From the NCBI GenBank assembly GCA_029891345.1, contig CM056994.1:140266457-140330456 (forward strand): a stretch of 64,000 bases of DNA, in the 5' to 3' direction. Shown here piece after piece: positions 49,690-60,745 of this stretch. This stretch comes from Dryococelus australis (lineage: Eukaryota; Arthropoda; Insecta; Phasmatodea; Phasmatidae). The notes under the pieces are model-generated. The model worked only from the letters and a program-made list of their open reading frames with translations, made no database searches and was not told the origin of the DNA. How positions within the stretch are numbered: position 1 is the first letter of the stretch; every line of letters begins with the position of its first letter. A program made the position numbers and the translations under genes.

Positions 49690-50475
49690 GAAGACAAGTT
49701 ATTTGGTATGACATTGACGATTTACAGCAAAACGATCTTGTACAATGGATACTGGAAATTTGAAAGGTATATCTCGCATAAATAAAGGCTATAAATATAT
49801 TATGACAATTATCGAAGTATTTTCGAAGTTTGCATTTGCTTTACCAATCAAAGATAAAGCAGCCAAGATTGTAGTTAATGTCATAGAAAATATTTTGATG
49901 AAAATAAAACCAAATAGTTTACACAGCGACAATAGCTCAGAATTTTATAGTAAAATATTTAAAGAACTTATGGAAAAGTATAATATAAATCATTTTTCTT
50001 CATTTTCTGAATTAATTATTTGTAGAAAGATTTAATCGACCTTTAAAAAATATAATGTGGAGAATTTGCAACTACAAGGGGATAAATATATTGGATGAAT
50101 TAGTTAAAGTATACAACACAAAGCACAGCAGTTTTGGCACGAAGCCAATTGAAGTTAAAAAAAAAAGAAAAATATTTATTGCAAACAAATTTTGTGAATA
50201 ATTTTATACCAAAATATTAAGTTGGAGTTATTGTTGGTGTGAGCAAACTAAAAAAAAGAAACTGAAAAATATTATACTGATATTTAGTCAACAGAATTGT
50301 TTACTATTTGCAAAGTTTTCAATTTTGATGTGCCAACTTACAAATTAAAATATATTAATGTAGAAGAAATAATGGGTGGTTTTTAAGAATATGAAATAAT
50401 GAAAACTAACTATCCTGATGAATATTTTGTTGAAAAAGTTTTAAAAACTAAATGTGAAAAAATTCTTTTTTAATT
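49690..50475 (+). pseudogene. Polinton copy B: retroviral-type integrase
   Basis: QQNDLVQ carries the first Asp of the DDE core. The open frame 49745-50035 has NKGYKYIMTIIEVFSKFAFA and LHSDNSSEFYSKIF (second Asp). After a one-base shift comes VERFNRPLKNIMW (Glu). After further shifts the C-terminal part reads KVFNFDVPTYKLKYI, GGF-EYEIMKTNYPDEYFVEKVL. All three acidic residues can still be seen, unlike copy A. The N-terminal zinc-binding part is not recognised. Confidence 0.88.
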
Positions 50476-50925
50476 GTTAGGAACTGATAACTCGCATAAT
50501 TCATGGAATAATAAAACAGATATAGTGTTAATTAAAATTTTTTTGCTTAAATGCATAACAACACGATTAACCACATCGGCTATACCAAAATTTATTTCAT
50601 CATGATTAAACATTATAAATTCGCAATTTTATTGGGTCTCTATACACGTTTGCCTCTCTGTTTCGTAATTCATATTTCTATCTCTGTGGTTAAATTCGTC
50701 ACATTAAATAGGTAATTATACATCTGTAAAATATAAATCAATTGTATAATTATCAATTTTATATTGTCATTATAATTAAATGTTTAAAACATTTAATAAT
50801 GTGTGAAATATATTTTCTTTAATTTTTAACTTAATTTTTATCTATATAAATTGTGTTACCAACATTGCCAACATATTTATTCGGTTTTATATTTTATAAA
50901 CGTTTTTATGGTTTGCACAAACATA
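50476..50925. other. Spacer between the integrase and BRO remnants
   Basis: AT-rich with many stops in all frames. I see no conserved word apart from generic AT-rich sequence. Confidence 0.4.
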
Positions 50926-51238
50926 GTCTATAATGACTTCTTTATGTGTTTCTATATTGTAAAATTTCAGCATCATCTTTTACTCTAAACTATGGATCAT
51001 TATTATTATCTAATTCAGCATAAATTGTTCTATTGTCAAATATTACATTATTTAAATAATTATTATCTTCTAGTTGTAGGTTCCGTAATTGTTTTTCTAG
51101 TGATTCGGCCAATTTGTAAGCAAGAAATGGGTTTTTTATGTAAACCCTTTTTTTTTTTAATAAAACGAAAAATTGAAAAATATAATTTTTAGCCCAAATT
51201 TATTGATAAATATTGTATATGGTTTCATGATTGAAATC

Positions 51239-51255
51239 GTCCCTATTATAGGGAC
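51239..51255. terminator. Hairpin GTCCCTA-TTA-TAGGGAC
   Basis: Perfect 7-bp stem with a 3-base loop in AT-rich DNA, downstream of the BRO C-terminal domain on the minus strand and before the next BRO start. Confidence 0.4.
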
Positions 51256-52456
51256 AGTTTTAAGTTCGGTAAATGTATTTTGATTTTTTTTTCATATATC
51301 CAGAGCATGCACTCACAAGCTCTGAAACACCATGATGAATATTCAAATAAAAATTTGTTTCCTACTTAATTCGACTAAGAATATTTGTATCATTTATTAA
51401 TTATTGTTGAGTATAATTATTTCCAAAATTGTTAAAATAGTTATAGAAAAATTATATGTTAACTATGCATTGTTTCCTTCATTCTTTGATATAAATTTAT
51501 AGAATTTGAAATGTACTCAAATCTCAGTAATTCTTCAAAACTAAGGTGTTTATCTCCAATTCTATACAACTGTTTTGAAGATTTTTGCTTTGAGTTCTAA
51601 TAACATATTAATCAAATTCAAAATTATAATCAAATAATTTTAGAAGAATAAAAGTTGAATTTAAAATTTTGGATTTGTGTCTGCGGTACACATGAGGTGC
51701 CATATCGCTAATTACCTCATTTCTGGAATTTATTCCATCTAGAACTCTATGAACTGTTTCTGTTGAATTTTTAATATGACACTCTTTAATTTTGTTTATT
51801 TCTTTTAAATTTTCAATGATATCGTCTTTAATTATATTTATATCTTTTAAATGATTTACTTCAATTTCTATAATTTTATTTGTATGCTTTAATTGTTTTA
51901 AGTTTATGTCATTTAATTTAAGTACTATATGTAATTTATTTTCGCCATATTTACGAATTGATGGTAAAACTTCTTTAGTAAACCATTTTTTAAATTTACT
52001 ACATTCTTCTTTTTAGACGGCAAAAATTAAAGAATATAAGCAAACTTCAATGATATAAAAATGTTCATTTTTCATTAACAACTAACCCGTATTTGAAAGA
52101 CGGATTCAGGCTTTCTAATTGACACTTATCTTCATCCGAAATATGCTTATAAACGTTGTGTATTTGTCAATATTCTAATATTTCAGCAATCTCTTTGGCT
52201 TTAAACCAAGGATTATTATTATTATCATCAAATACAATATTTATCCTTTATTATAAAAAATTCAGTTTTTTAAATCAAATAATATAAGCAATCTGTTTTC
52301 TTCTCTAGTTGTTTTTCTAGTGATTTAACCATTTCGTATGTTGGGAAATAAGTTTTTTATATGTTTTCATTTTATTACATAAAATGAAAATTTGAAGAAA
52401 ATTATTTTATAAAATAAAGAGATATTTTGATAAAATATAGCAGATTTTCACTGCCT

Positions 52457-52486
52457 CTTAAAGGCGTCTGGCAGACGCCCTTTAAG
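52457..52486. terminator. Hairpin CTTAAAGGCGTCTG / GCAGACGCCCTTTAAG
   Basis: A stem of about 14 bp with one bulge and almost no loop. Very stable for this AT-rich region. It overlaps a decayed BRO-N reading. Confidence 0.4.
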
Positions 52487-52829
52487 TTTTCTAATAAAAT
52501 GGTATCATCTTCATCAATATTTTTTCTAATAGCTTGTTTTGTTTCTTTTTATTATACCATTTTAGCAAAATCTTTGGCTTTAAACAAATGATTATTTTCC
52601 TCAACAATGAGGATAGAAACTCTTCTACTACTATAAATAAGTTAGTTGTTATTTAAATTCAGAATTGATTCCAATTTTATCTACAAAACTATGTGCAAGT
52701 GAAATTGGTGAGTTGTAAAAAGTGGTTTATAAATATTATTTTTTATGAAAAAAAAACTATAGTATATGATATTAAAGAATGTTGACCAAATTCATTGATA
52801 AATATTGTACTTGGTTGCATATTTGAAGA

Positions 52830-52854
52830 AGGGGTGGGTAAATCGCCCACCCCT
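52830..52854. terminator. Hairpin AGGGGTGGG-loop-CCCACCCCT
   Basis: Perfect 9-bp GC stem with a 7-base loop, between the BRO remnants and the 53382 gene. Confidence 0.45.
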
Positions 52855-53039
52855 GTATTGCTATAAAATTGTCTATGATTTGCTTATTATGTGTTGGAGT
52901 GATATCGTATAACGCCCGTGGTTATATATTTTTCTGTAATGATACAGCTCTTAATGAGTTATATAATAAAACCCAGATCCATTGATAAATTGCTTTACCA
53001 CTAGTGTCAATGATTCGTGGACACTTATATCTTTTATAT

Positions 53040-53090
53040 GTCGGTAAAACACCGACACTTTGTATCAGTAAAACACTGACACTTGGTGCT
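53040..53090. terminator. Two tandem hairpins with ACACCGACACTT
   Basis: GTCGGT-AAAAC-ACCGAC (53040-53056) and TCAGT-AAAAC-ACTGA (53065-53079), followed by CACTTGGTGCTAT. A related sequence with CACTTCGTGCTAT occurs at 58140-58170. A run of 16 C lies at 53131-53146. Confidence 0.5.
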
Positions 53091-53381
53091 ATCCAAAAAT
53101 TCTACTGATCTAAAGGTGTCCGCTATTCGCCCCCCCCCCCCCCCTTCACCCAAAAAATATTCAACTTTTTTTTTCCATTTATAGATTGTTATACAAAATT
53201 ATAGAATATTGTGTGGGCAAATGTTTGCACACATAGAATTATCATTTTTCAGGCTCCTAGAGCAGTCTATATTAAGACTTATCTGCAAACTAAATGAGTT
53301 TATGTAGATACAATTTTAGCACAAAGTTTTTTTTTCTTCTTAGTAAATTGTTTTGCTTCTAAGTAACGCAATACAAAAAAA

Positions 53382-53640
53382 AATGGATTCTCTGCTCTGC
53401 AAGTTTAACAATTCACTTGAATTCATCAAACTACAAGATGTAAAAAATAATAAATAGTTTGGGGGAACAGATTTTGAAGTTTATGAATCTAATTTTGGTA
53501 AAAAAATTAATTGTTTTCTAGATGGCCGATTAAAAATTTCATTACCACAGTGCTATGTCAGTGTACTCGATAAAAATGCTTTGAAACTAATTAATGAGAG
53601 GGAAATTTTTCTAAATTAAAAAAGCGTAAAAGACATGAAA
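53382..53640 (+). pseudogene. Small conserved Polinton-type protein (unnamed)
   Basis: ATG near 53382; one internal stop. Readable words are FEVYESNFGKKINCFLDGRL, ISLPQCYVSVLD and LKLINEREIFLN. The layout (beta-rich, FGKKI, LPxxY) resembles short proteins I associate with arthropod Polintons, perhaps nucleic-acid binding, but I cannot name the family. No copy is found in A. Confidence 0.4.
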
Positions 53641-53754
53641 AATTAAAAATATGTCCATAATGTAAAGTTCTTATAAGTACATTTTTTAAAAATATGTTAA
53701 AATATTTTTATTCTTTTAAATACATTTGTTTCTTTATTAATAAACATATATTCG

Positions 53755-53998
53755 CCTATTTCTCCTTTAAGTTTGACAAATATTTTAAAAGGTGGTGATG
53801 GCGCAAGTCCGCCGTCTTATAAATTAGCTAAGCATCTGAAGATCTTAAAAATTTAGTTCACACATTTCATTTAAATATACAAAGCTACAATTATCTCTCT
53901 CAGATAACACTGACGACAAATATGAACTTCAAGAAATAAGTGAATATCTAGAGCAAATAGAAGAAGTGTTAAAAAAATTAGTACAGATTCAAGTATAA
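53755..53998 (+). pseudogene. Small conserved Polinton protein, copy B
   Basis: SLTNILKGGDGASPPSYKLA-like start with shifts, then SEDLKNLVHTF and a helical end (EEVLKKLVQ-like). Homologous to 34956-35225. A hairpin follows the stop at 54025. Position: just before the zinc-module and polymerase genes. Confidence 0.5.
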
Positions 53999-54024
53999 AT
54001 TTTTTTTGTCGTCAATGTTCTTGG

Positions 54025-54045
54025 GTAGCACTGAAATGGTGCTAC
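54025..54045. terminator. Hairpin GTAGCAC-TGAAATG-GTGCTAC
   Basis: Perfect 7-bp stem with a 7-base loop, 27 bases after the stop of the small conserved gene and 115 bases before the zinc-module gene. Confidence 0.5.
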
Positions 54046-54159
54046 TCGAAAATATGCAAAATATTTACAATGTTAATCAATGAATATGTTTTATATAAAA
54101 ATTTATACCTTTTTATTTAGTTTTTCGTAATAAAAATTGTTTCTTTATAAATAAAAAAG

Positions 54160-54686
54160 CAGAAAAGTAGTATAAGCAAGCAATGCAAAAAATGTGGCAA
54201 AGTTTTAAACATTGAATGTTTTCCATCACATAAACACACAAAATATGAGCTCAGAAACACCTGTAAAAATAGTAACAATGAATATTCTAGACATCACTAT
54301 GAATTAAAAAAAAAGAGGTAGTACTTTGCGAATGTGGATAATCTGTTTGCAAAGTAAATTTCGAAAAGCACATAAATAACAAATTACACAATACTTATGA
54401 CATTTTACAATGTTGTTCTTCAAGCAAGACCAGCATAGTATACAAGAAGATTAAATTTATCGACGATTTCCCATCTCACAAAAACACATTAGATAAGAAT
54501 TTTAACACCTGCAAAAAATGTTATACCGAATATGCCAAACAACATTTTGAGTCGACAAAAGAGAAAGAGCAATGCGAATATGGAAAATTTGTATATAGCA
54601 ATTATCTAAAAAAGCATACAAATAGTAACACACACATTGCAGCAATAGATATTCTAAGAGATCCTCAGCATTCACCGACTTCTTAA
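54160..54686 (+). pseudogene. Tandem zinc-module protein before the copy B polymerase
   Basis: Two consecutive modules of about 85-90 residues. Each has a zinc-ribbon-like part (first: QCKKCGKVLNIECFPSHKH then RNTCKNSNNEYSRHHYE; second: IDDFPSHKN then FNTCKKCYTEYAKQHFE) followed by a C2H2-like part (first: CECG, VCKVNFEKHINNKLH; second: QCEYGKFVYSNYLKKHTNSNTH). One frameshift and one stop lie in the first module. The second is open to the stop at 54684-54686. Such sequences are found as the N-terminal part of, or next to, Polinton polymerases and may bind DNA ends or the priming protein. That role is inference. Confidence 0.6.
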
Positions 54687-54719
54687 ATTTTTACTATAAG
54701 AAAATTTACTGAAATTTTA

Positions 54720-57700
54720 ATATAGCATTGTCCAGAAATGTTTTAGCTTTGGTAAAGAAACAATTTTATAAATTTTACGTTATCAACTTATAAAACTTAG
54801 AGCTGTGAAGTCTAACATTAAATTTGCTGCTCATTTTCGAAGCCGAAAAACTGGCGAGATTCGAATTATCGACAACATTCACTCACACACATTTACAATA
54901 TTGAATGAAGGAGATATTTAAAAAAATATTCAAACAAACAACAAATGAAATAGTTGCACGAATAGAAAATATTGAAAGAAGCAACTCAGATAGGGCCTTA
55001 TATAGCATAATTGGGGTGAAGCTAGACATAAATAAGTATAATCCATTAAATGTTTCATCATATATTGAAATATAAAAATTTGGGTCTCAATAACGGGAAA
55101 CCATTTAATAAATATGAATATTGTATAAAAATGGATGATATTCCAAACATAGACAACCAAATTGATGTTTCTATAAACGTTTACTCTATTGACGAAAAAT
55201 TCAATGTTTATCATCTAAAGCTTACAAAAATAAAAAGGACATCACAGTAATTTACTTTATTTTTAACATGGTGAAACTCATATTATTGTTGGATTAAGGA
55301 CGTATTGAATTTACTTTCAGCACAAAAAAATAAACACAAGAGTAAAATTTATATATGCGATATGTCTTAAATTTTTTTATTCTCAAGAGAAATTAAATAC
55401 ACACAAAGAAGATTGTTCAATAAATGAACCGGTGAAGAAAACCTTGCCTACAAAAGGCGAAAAATTAAAATTTAAATATATAAAACACACCACGAAGGTT
55501 TCCTTTCGCAATACATGTAGATTTTGAATCAATATTGAAGAAAATTTCAACCACCAAACCAAATCGAAGAGAAATAAAAAAATCTATCTTAAACAAAAAA
55601 TATCCAATTTTAACCGAGGACGATATCGATAATGGTCTTAACAAAGAAATTCTCAAAGAAAAATATAATTTTACAAATGAACAAATGTATAACATTTATT
55701 CAAAGTTGAGTAATGCATCATACACAATGAAATATCAGCTACACAAAGCTTCTGGTTTTTGCTATTATATTGTATATACTTATGGTTATTATAAACAACC
55801 AGTAGTATATAAAGGCCCAGATATGCATTAATTTTTTATAGAGTCAATAAAAAGAGGAGTAGAAGAAATTGGTGAAATATATTCACAAATTGAGCCAATG
55901 CACCCACTAACAAAAGAAAAAAAAACAAATCTAAAAAAGGCACTCTATTCGAGAGTGAATATTCTAAAGACAATAAAAAAGTGTGCCACCGTGGTCATAT
56001 AAGAGGAAAATGTATTAAGCCAACGTGCAAGAATTGTAATTTACAATTAAAATTACCACATTTTGTACCAATTTATTTCCATAACTTAGCTGGTTTTGAT
56101 GTTCATTTATTCATAAAAGAGTTTTGCTATGATGAAAACAAGATTGCTTTACTTGCGAATCACGAAAAAAGTTTATAACTTTTGGGAAAAAAAAAATTGA
56201 AGATAAGGTTTATAGACACATTCAGTTTTATGGTTTGTAGTTTAGATAATCTATTGTACAATTTAACTAAAGAACAAATGAAACACACACAAAACATTTT
56301 CCAGAAGATTAAATAGATTTGGTTATGATAAAAGGTGTTTACCCTTATGATTATATACACCATTTAAAAAAATTATAATGAAACAACTTCACTCAAAGAA
56401 TGAATTTTATAATTAATTTAACGAGAATAGTATATCTGATGATGAATAGGAACATGCACAAATACATGGAACCAATTGAATATAAAAATTTTTGATGAAT
56501 ATCATGATTTATATTTAAAATGTCATGTACTATTGTTAGCAGAAATATTCGAATATTTCAGAAACACATGTATAAAGAATTATGATATACACCCTGCGTA
56601 GTACTTTACAGCACCAGGTTTATCATGGGACACAATGTTAAAAATTACTAAATATTCACTAGAATTATTACATGATTATGATATGATTCTAATGATTGGA
56701 AAAGGAATTCGAGGTGGTATTTCACAATGTTGTAAGAGATATGTTAAAGCAAATAACAAAAATATTTGGAACATTTTAACTGAACTCAAGAATCAAAATT
56801 TTTCGCTTATATCGATACGAATAATTTATATTGTTGAACAATGTCGCAACATTTACCATATGGGGATTTCAAATGGGTTTATAATTCATTAAATAATTTA
56901 GATAGTTGGAGTGAAAGATTTCAAATTTTAAAAACGATTCTGAGTTTGGTTATATATTAGAAGTTGATTGAGTTTAACCCCAAGGCATACATAATTTACA
57001 CAACGATCTTCCATTTTATCGAGAAAATAATTTAGTTCCAGGTACTAATGAATCTAAACAATTAACAACTTTACATAAAAATAAAAATATGTACTAAATT
57101 ATCGTAGTTTGAAAAAAAATGTTTAAATAATGGATTAAAACTTACTAAAATACATAGAATATTGACATTTAATGAATCTGGTTGGTTGAAAAAGTATATA
57201 GATTTCAACACAATGATGAGGACTAATGAAAAAAATGAAATTGAAAAGGACTTTTACAAACAGATGAATAATTCTGTGTTTGGTAAAACAATGGAGAATA
57301 TAAGAAACAGAATTGATTTAAAACCAGTTTAAAGAGAAAAAAAATTGCGTGAAATTAGTGGCCACACCAAATTTTAAGAAAAGTAATATATTTAATGAGA
57401 ATCTTGGAGCTATTCTCACGAATAAAACTAATGTAAATTTTAATAACCCAATATATTTGGGCATGGCAATATAGGATATATCGAAAATATTAATATACGA
57501 TTGTCATTATAAAATTATAAAGTCAAAATATGGTGATAAAATAGAATCGCGTTTTCAATATACCAACTTTCATATTTATAACATTAAAACAGCAGATTTA
57601 TATGGAGACATGAAGACGATGATAGATAAATGTGATACAAGTGATTATCCAAAATACAGTATATATAACATTCCTCAAATAAATTAAAAAATTGAGGCAT

Positions 57701-58010
57701 AGTGAAAGATGAGTGTAATGGCAATGTAATTAAAGAATTGGTTGGTTTACGAGCAAATCTATATGCATGCAGAGTTGTAGAAAAACAAAACAAAAGAGCG
57801 AGAGGTGTCAAAAATGTGTAGTAAACAATAGAATTAATTTTGATGACTATAACAAATGTGTGTTTGATGAGAAAATTCTCTATGAGACGGTGAATATTGT
57901 AAGAAGTGAGAAACAGAAAATATATACAGTAGGAGTTAATAAAATTGCATTTAGTCCTTGCGATAACAAGAGAATCAAACAAGATAATAAAATTTACTCT
58001 TGACCATATG
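54720..58010 (+). pseudogene. Polinton copy B: protein-primed family-B DNA polymerase, decayed
   Basis: N-terminal words at 55010-55250 (VKLDINKYNPL, IDVSINVYSIDE); exonuclease start 55500-55830 (GFCYYIVYTYGYYKQPVVYKG); 55981-56178 with CHRGHIRGKCIKP and FHNLAGFDVHLFIKE (Exo II); 56200-56390; palm 56600-56900 with [19 protein letters not shown], then IDTNNLY (motif A, near 56810). Motif B is readable near 57250 ([19 protein letters not shown]). Motif C near 57552 reads FQYTNF where copy A has YQDTDS, so both catalytic Asp are lost. Many stops are present. It covers the N-terminus better than copy A. Confidence 0.9.
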
Positions 58011-58139
58011 CATATCATATTTATAATTAATTTTTTTATTCTCCACTAGTGGTGTTTCAACACTGGTAAAATCTTCATAATTTTATTAATGAGAGGTGCG
58101 ATTAGTAATATAATTATTTCAAATCACATGACGAATTAG

Positions 58140-58160
58140 GTGTCGGTCAAACACAGACAC
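58140..58160. terminator. Hairpin between convergent polymerase and penton genes, copy B
   Basis: GTGTC pairs with GACAC around CGGTCAAACACA. It is followed by TTCGTGCTAT, as at 53080-53092. It is 36 bases beyond the penton stop and about 130 beyond the polymerase end. Confidence 0.45.
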
Positions 58161-58195
58161 TTCGTGCTATAAAAAATTATTCAAAACACCTATTT

Positions 58196-58942
58196 CTAAA
58201 AGAAAAGTTTTATATTTCTATATTTTATTTCAAACAACTTTAACCTCCACAGAATGTCGATATCAGAACCATCAAAAGAAATCAATTTACCATTTTCATC
58301 TCTAATTTCTAGAACAATGTTGTTAAATTGCTCATTATTAATTTGAAAAAATTTTGATATGGGGGCTTATAAATTATATAATCCATAAAACCAAAGATAA
58401 TTTTTAGTGGTAAACAGGCAATTCTGTCTGTTTCCAATTGGTTGGATTCGTCATATTTTTTATAACATACCATATGCAAAATTACAATGAACATTGATGG
58501 TTTTGAATGGAAAAAATGTTAGGCAATTTAATGCCTGAGGAAAATTTGTGTTTTTCAATAATTAATTTTCTTTCAAATCCAAGAATATCAGATAAGTGAT
58601 TATCAAGTTTAGTATCAAACTTGGTTTTAATTGTTATTCCATTTTTCACATTGTCTGTTGCTATTTCCTTTTTATTTCTTGAAAATAGTTCAAATTATTT
58701 TATAGCTTCTTTTATTGATTCAACATCATATTGGAATCTGGGAATATTCATAATGTTATTTTTATCAACAACAGCAATCATTTTCTCAAATGTAGTTATT
58801 TTATTTTCTTCATTTGGAGTTAAAAACTTTGCATGAAAACTAATTAATACAGTTGATTTATCTTTATCAATTCTATCATAGTGAAGCTTCTTCTTTGAAT
58901 AAAACTATTGTTTGTTAACTTGAAAACTTTAAGATCATCAAT
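58196..58942 (-). pseudogene. Polinton copy B: candidate penton/minor capsid protein
   Basis: Minus strand: DDLKVFKLTNNS at the N-terminus (start codon changed to ATT), a decayed middle part (ITYLIFLDLKEN-type remnants of the LLGF site, FKTINVHCNFAYGM), then FFQINNEQFNNIVLEIRDEN and KLISFDGSDIDI. It ends at 58196. Same placement and direction as in copy A. Confidence 0.6.
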
Positions 58943-59029
58943 TTATTGCAAAATATATTGTAATTAATTGAAAATATTTGATTGGGGCGTTGGTGATTTA
59001 ATTTCTGAGGAAACTTCCAAGAATAAAAA

Positions 59030-59590
59030 AAAAATGGTGTGGTATTGCCTGATAATTTTCGCGGGTTGATTGTAGGGCCTAGCCACAGTGAGAAAACCAA
59101 TTTAATGATTAATTTTATTTATAAGACAGAATGGTTAAATTTTTATAAATTCTATGTTTGCTCTAAACGTTAAAATCAACGAAAATTTATTCAATTACAA
59201 GACGATTTGAAGTGATATCCGAAAAAATAATGAAAAAAGGTTAATTTTTAAGTAGCAATGTTAAAATGGTTTAACTAGATCAATCAGAAAATAATTCTTT
59301 AGATATTTTTGATTATGTAATATTGGATGAGCAAGATGTAGTCGACGAATATTTTACTAGAGGTTGCCATAAAAATTTGGATAATTTTTTATTTGTCTTG
59401 CACATACACGTTCCAGTGTCCCCAAGCCTTGGTATGAAATAACACAAATTTTCTGTGTAAATTTCGACAACATGAAACAAATATGAGATATATTGTGATT
59501 TTTTGGAGGAGTCATGAGTTTCGAGAAATTTAAGGAGATATGTGCCAAGTGCTGGGACGAAAATTATAGTGGAAATATCGAAATCAAATA
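59030..59590 (+). pseudogene. Polinton copy B: packaging ATPase, decayed
   Basis: LPDNFRGLIVGPSHSEKTN carries a Walker A site in which the Gly before Lys is Glu. Then NLMINFIYKTEWLNFY follows. The Walker B part is lost among shifts. LAHTRSSVPKPWYEITQIF and a KCWDENY-type C-terminus (copy A lacks this end) remain. Same position after the penton gene as in copy A. Confidence 0.75.
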
Positions 59591-59767
59591 AAAAATACTA
59601 TACTTTAAACTCTCTCTTGTGAATTCAATATTTAGGTAGTCGTGTTTCTCGACAACCAATAAAGTTATATAATCGATCACTTCTTCTTCATTTATATGCT
59701 TGATATAACATCTTGAGTATTCTTATGGTCCAAAATTACAACTTCTTCTTTAATTAATGTGAACCAC

Positions 59768-59890
59768 ATCCACAACTAAACTTCAGCGCACTCTCATAGT
59801 GATAGAAAAAAGCTTATCTACACACTCGACTGCAACTAAACTTCAGTGCACTGTCATAGTGAAAGAAAAGCATATCTGCGCTGCGGGGCC
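59768..59890 (+). repeat. Two ~60-bp tandem units
   Basis: The word CAACTAAACTTCAG-GCACT-TCATAGTGA-AGAAAA occurs at 59772 and 59831, and a partial third unit starts near 59889. These lie between the copy B ATPase and the SINE-like unit. The overlapping 138-codon minus ORF (59814-60230) has no recognisable domain and covers repeats, so I do not call it a gene. Confidence 0.6.
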
Positions 59891-60134
59891 ACACTGAACT
59901 TCTGCTCACTCTGCCTGCGAAAAGAAGTAATTTTACAGTGAGTATCTGGCCTCGGCGATGCAAATTTTCCTCATTGAGCTTGCAGTGAGCTCTGTCCGAA
60001 ACAGGAAACATGTCATCAGGCTGTGTTGATTTCTGTGGCGCTGCTCTTGGCGCGTGCAATGCCAAATATGCAGAAAGTGTACTCCTCACAGAGAACACCC
60101 TACGAATAATTTGCAAGAGTGAATGAAATGATTT

Positions 60135-60745
60135 CCTCACCAAGCATCGAACACGCTCATTATTAATCTTATAGCTCACCACATGCAGGATTTTCATCAG
60201 CACCTTGCTCGCCCAGCCACCTTGGCTCAATGGTTTGGTGTGTGTCTTGTAACTCGAGATTCGGAGTTAGATCCTCGGGCGAGAGGATAATGTAATAAAT
60301 GTGAAGGCGCCCACATTTATTAAATTATCACCAAGACACAAAATTCGAGCCACAAAAAAAAATTCAATTACTCTTGCCCATATACTGTGCGTATGAGTAT
60401 GGTTGCAAAAAAATGGTACTGTAGTGTATCAGATGTATAAGCTAGGGTGTTCTCATACGCCAAAGGCACCACAGCGTATGAGAAAGGAGTACCATAAGAA
60501 ACAATAAAAATAAAAAATATAAAAACTTCTCACATCACCACTAAAATATAAAATTTTAAAAATAGGTCGAGTGGTGGTGAAGTCTGAGGTTACTCCAATT
60601 GGAGTATTGTTGGTGGTAATATCAAGGCCAGAAAATATATAACAGGTCACTGATATCTACATTAATTTGCTCGCAAACCTGGGAGGTACCTGGCGTGGCA
60701 TTCGCCTGCTTGTAAATATTTTGTAGTTTATTAAAAAAGGTGCAT
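60135..60745 (+). repeat. SINE-like element after the copy B ATPase
   Basis: A-box TGGCTCAATGG at 60223-60233; B-box-like GTTAGATCC near 60266. The body matches 26240-26910, with shared words listed there. The B-box is more decayed than in the first copy. Confidence 0.7.

Larger units (their letters stand above)
50926..52760 (-). pseudogene. Polinton copy B: tandem BRO-N gene remnants
   Basis: Three BRO-N starts lie in series on the minus strand. One is near 52600 (an FKAKDFAKM-like word, then IDEDDTILLENLKGV). One is near 52200 (NNNNPWFKAKEIAEILEY). One is near 50980 (NNNDPWFRVKDDAEIL). The second is followed by WFTKEVLPSIRKYGEN, a coiled linker (LKDINIIKDDIIENLKEINK) and the C-terminal FILLKLFDYNFEF domain as in copy A. 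The word SLEKQL-like precedes two of the starts. This suggests gene duplication of BRO within the element, followed by decay. DNA-binding regulation is the family role. Confidence 0.7.

Noticed and set aside
59814-60230. 138-codon minus ORF
   Set aside because: Covers tandem units and the SINE-like upstream region; no recognisable domain.
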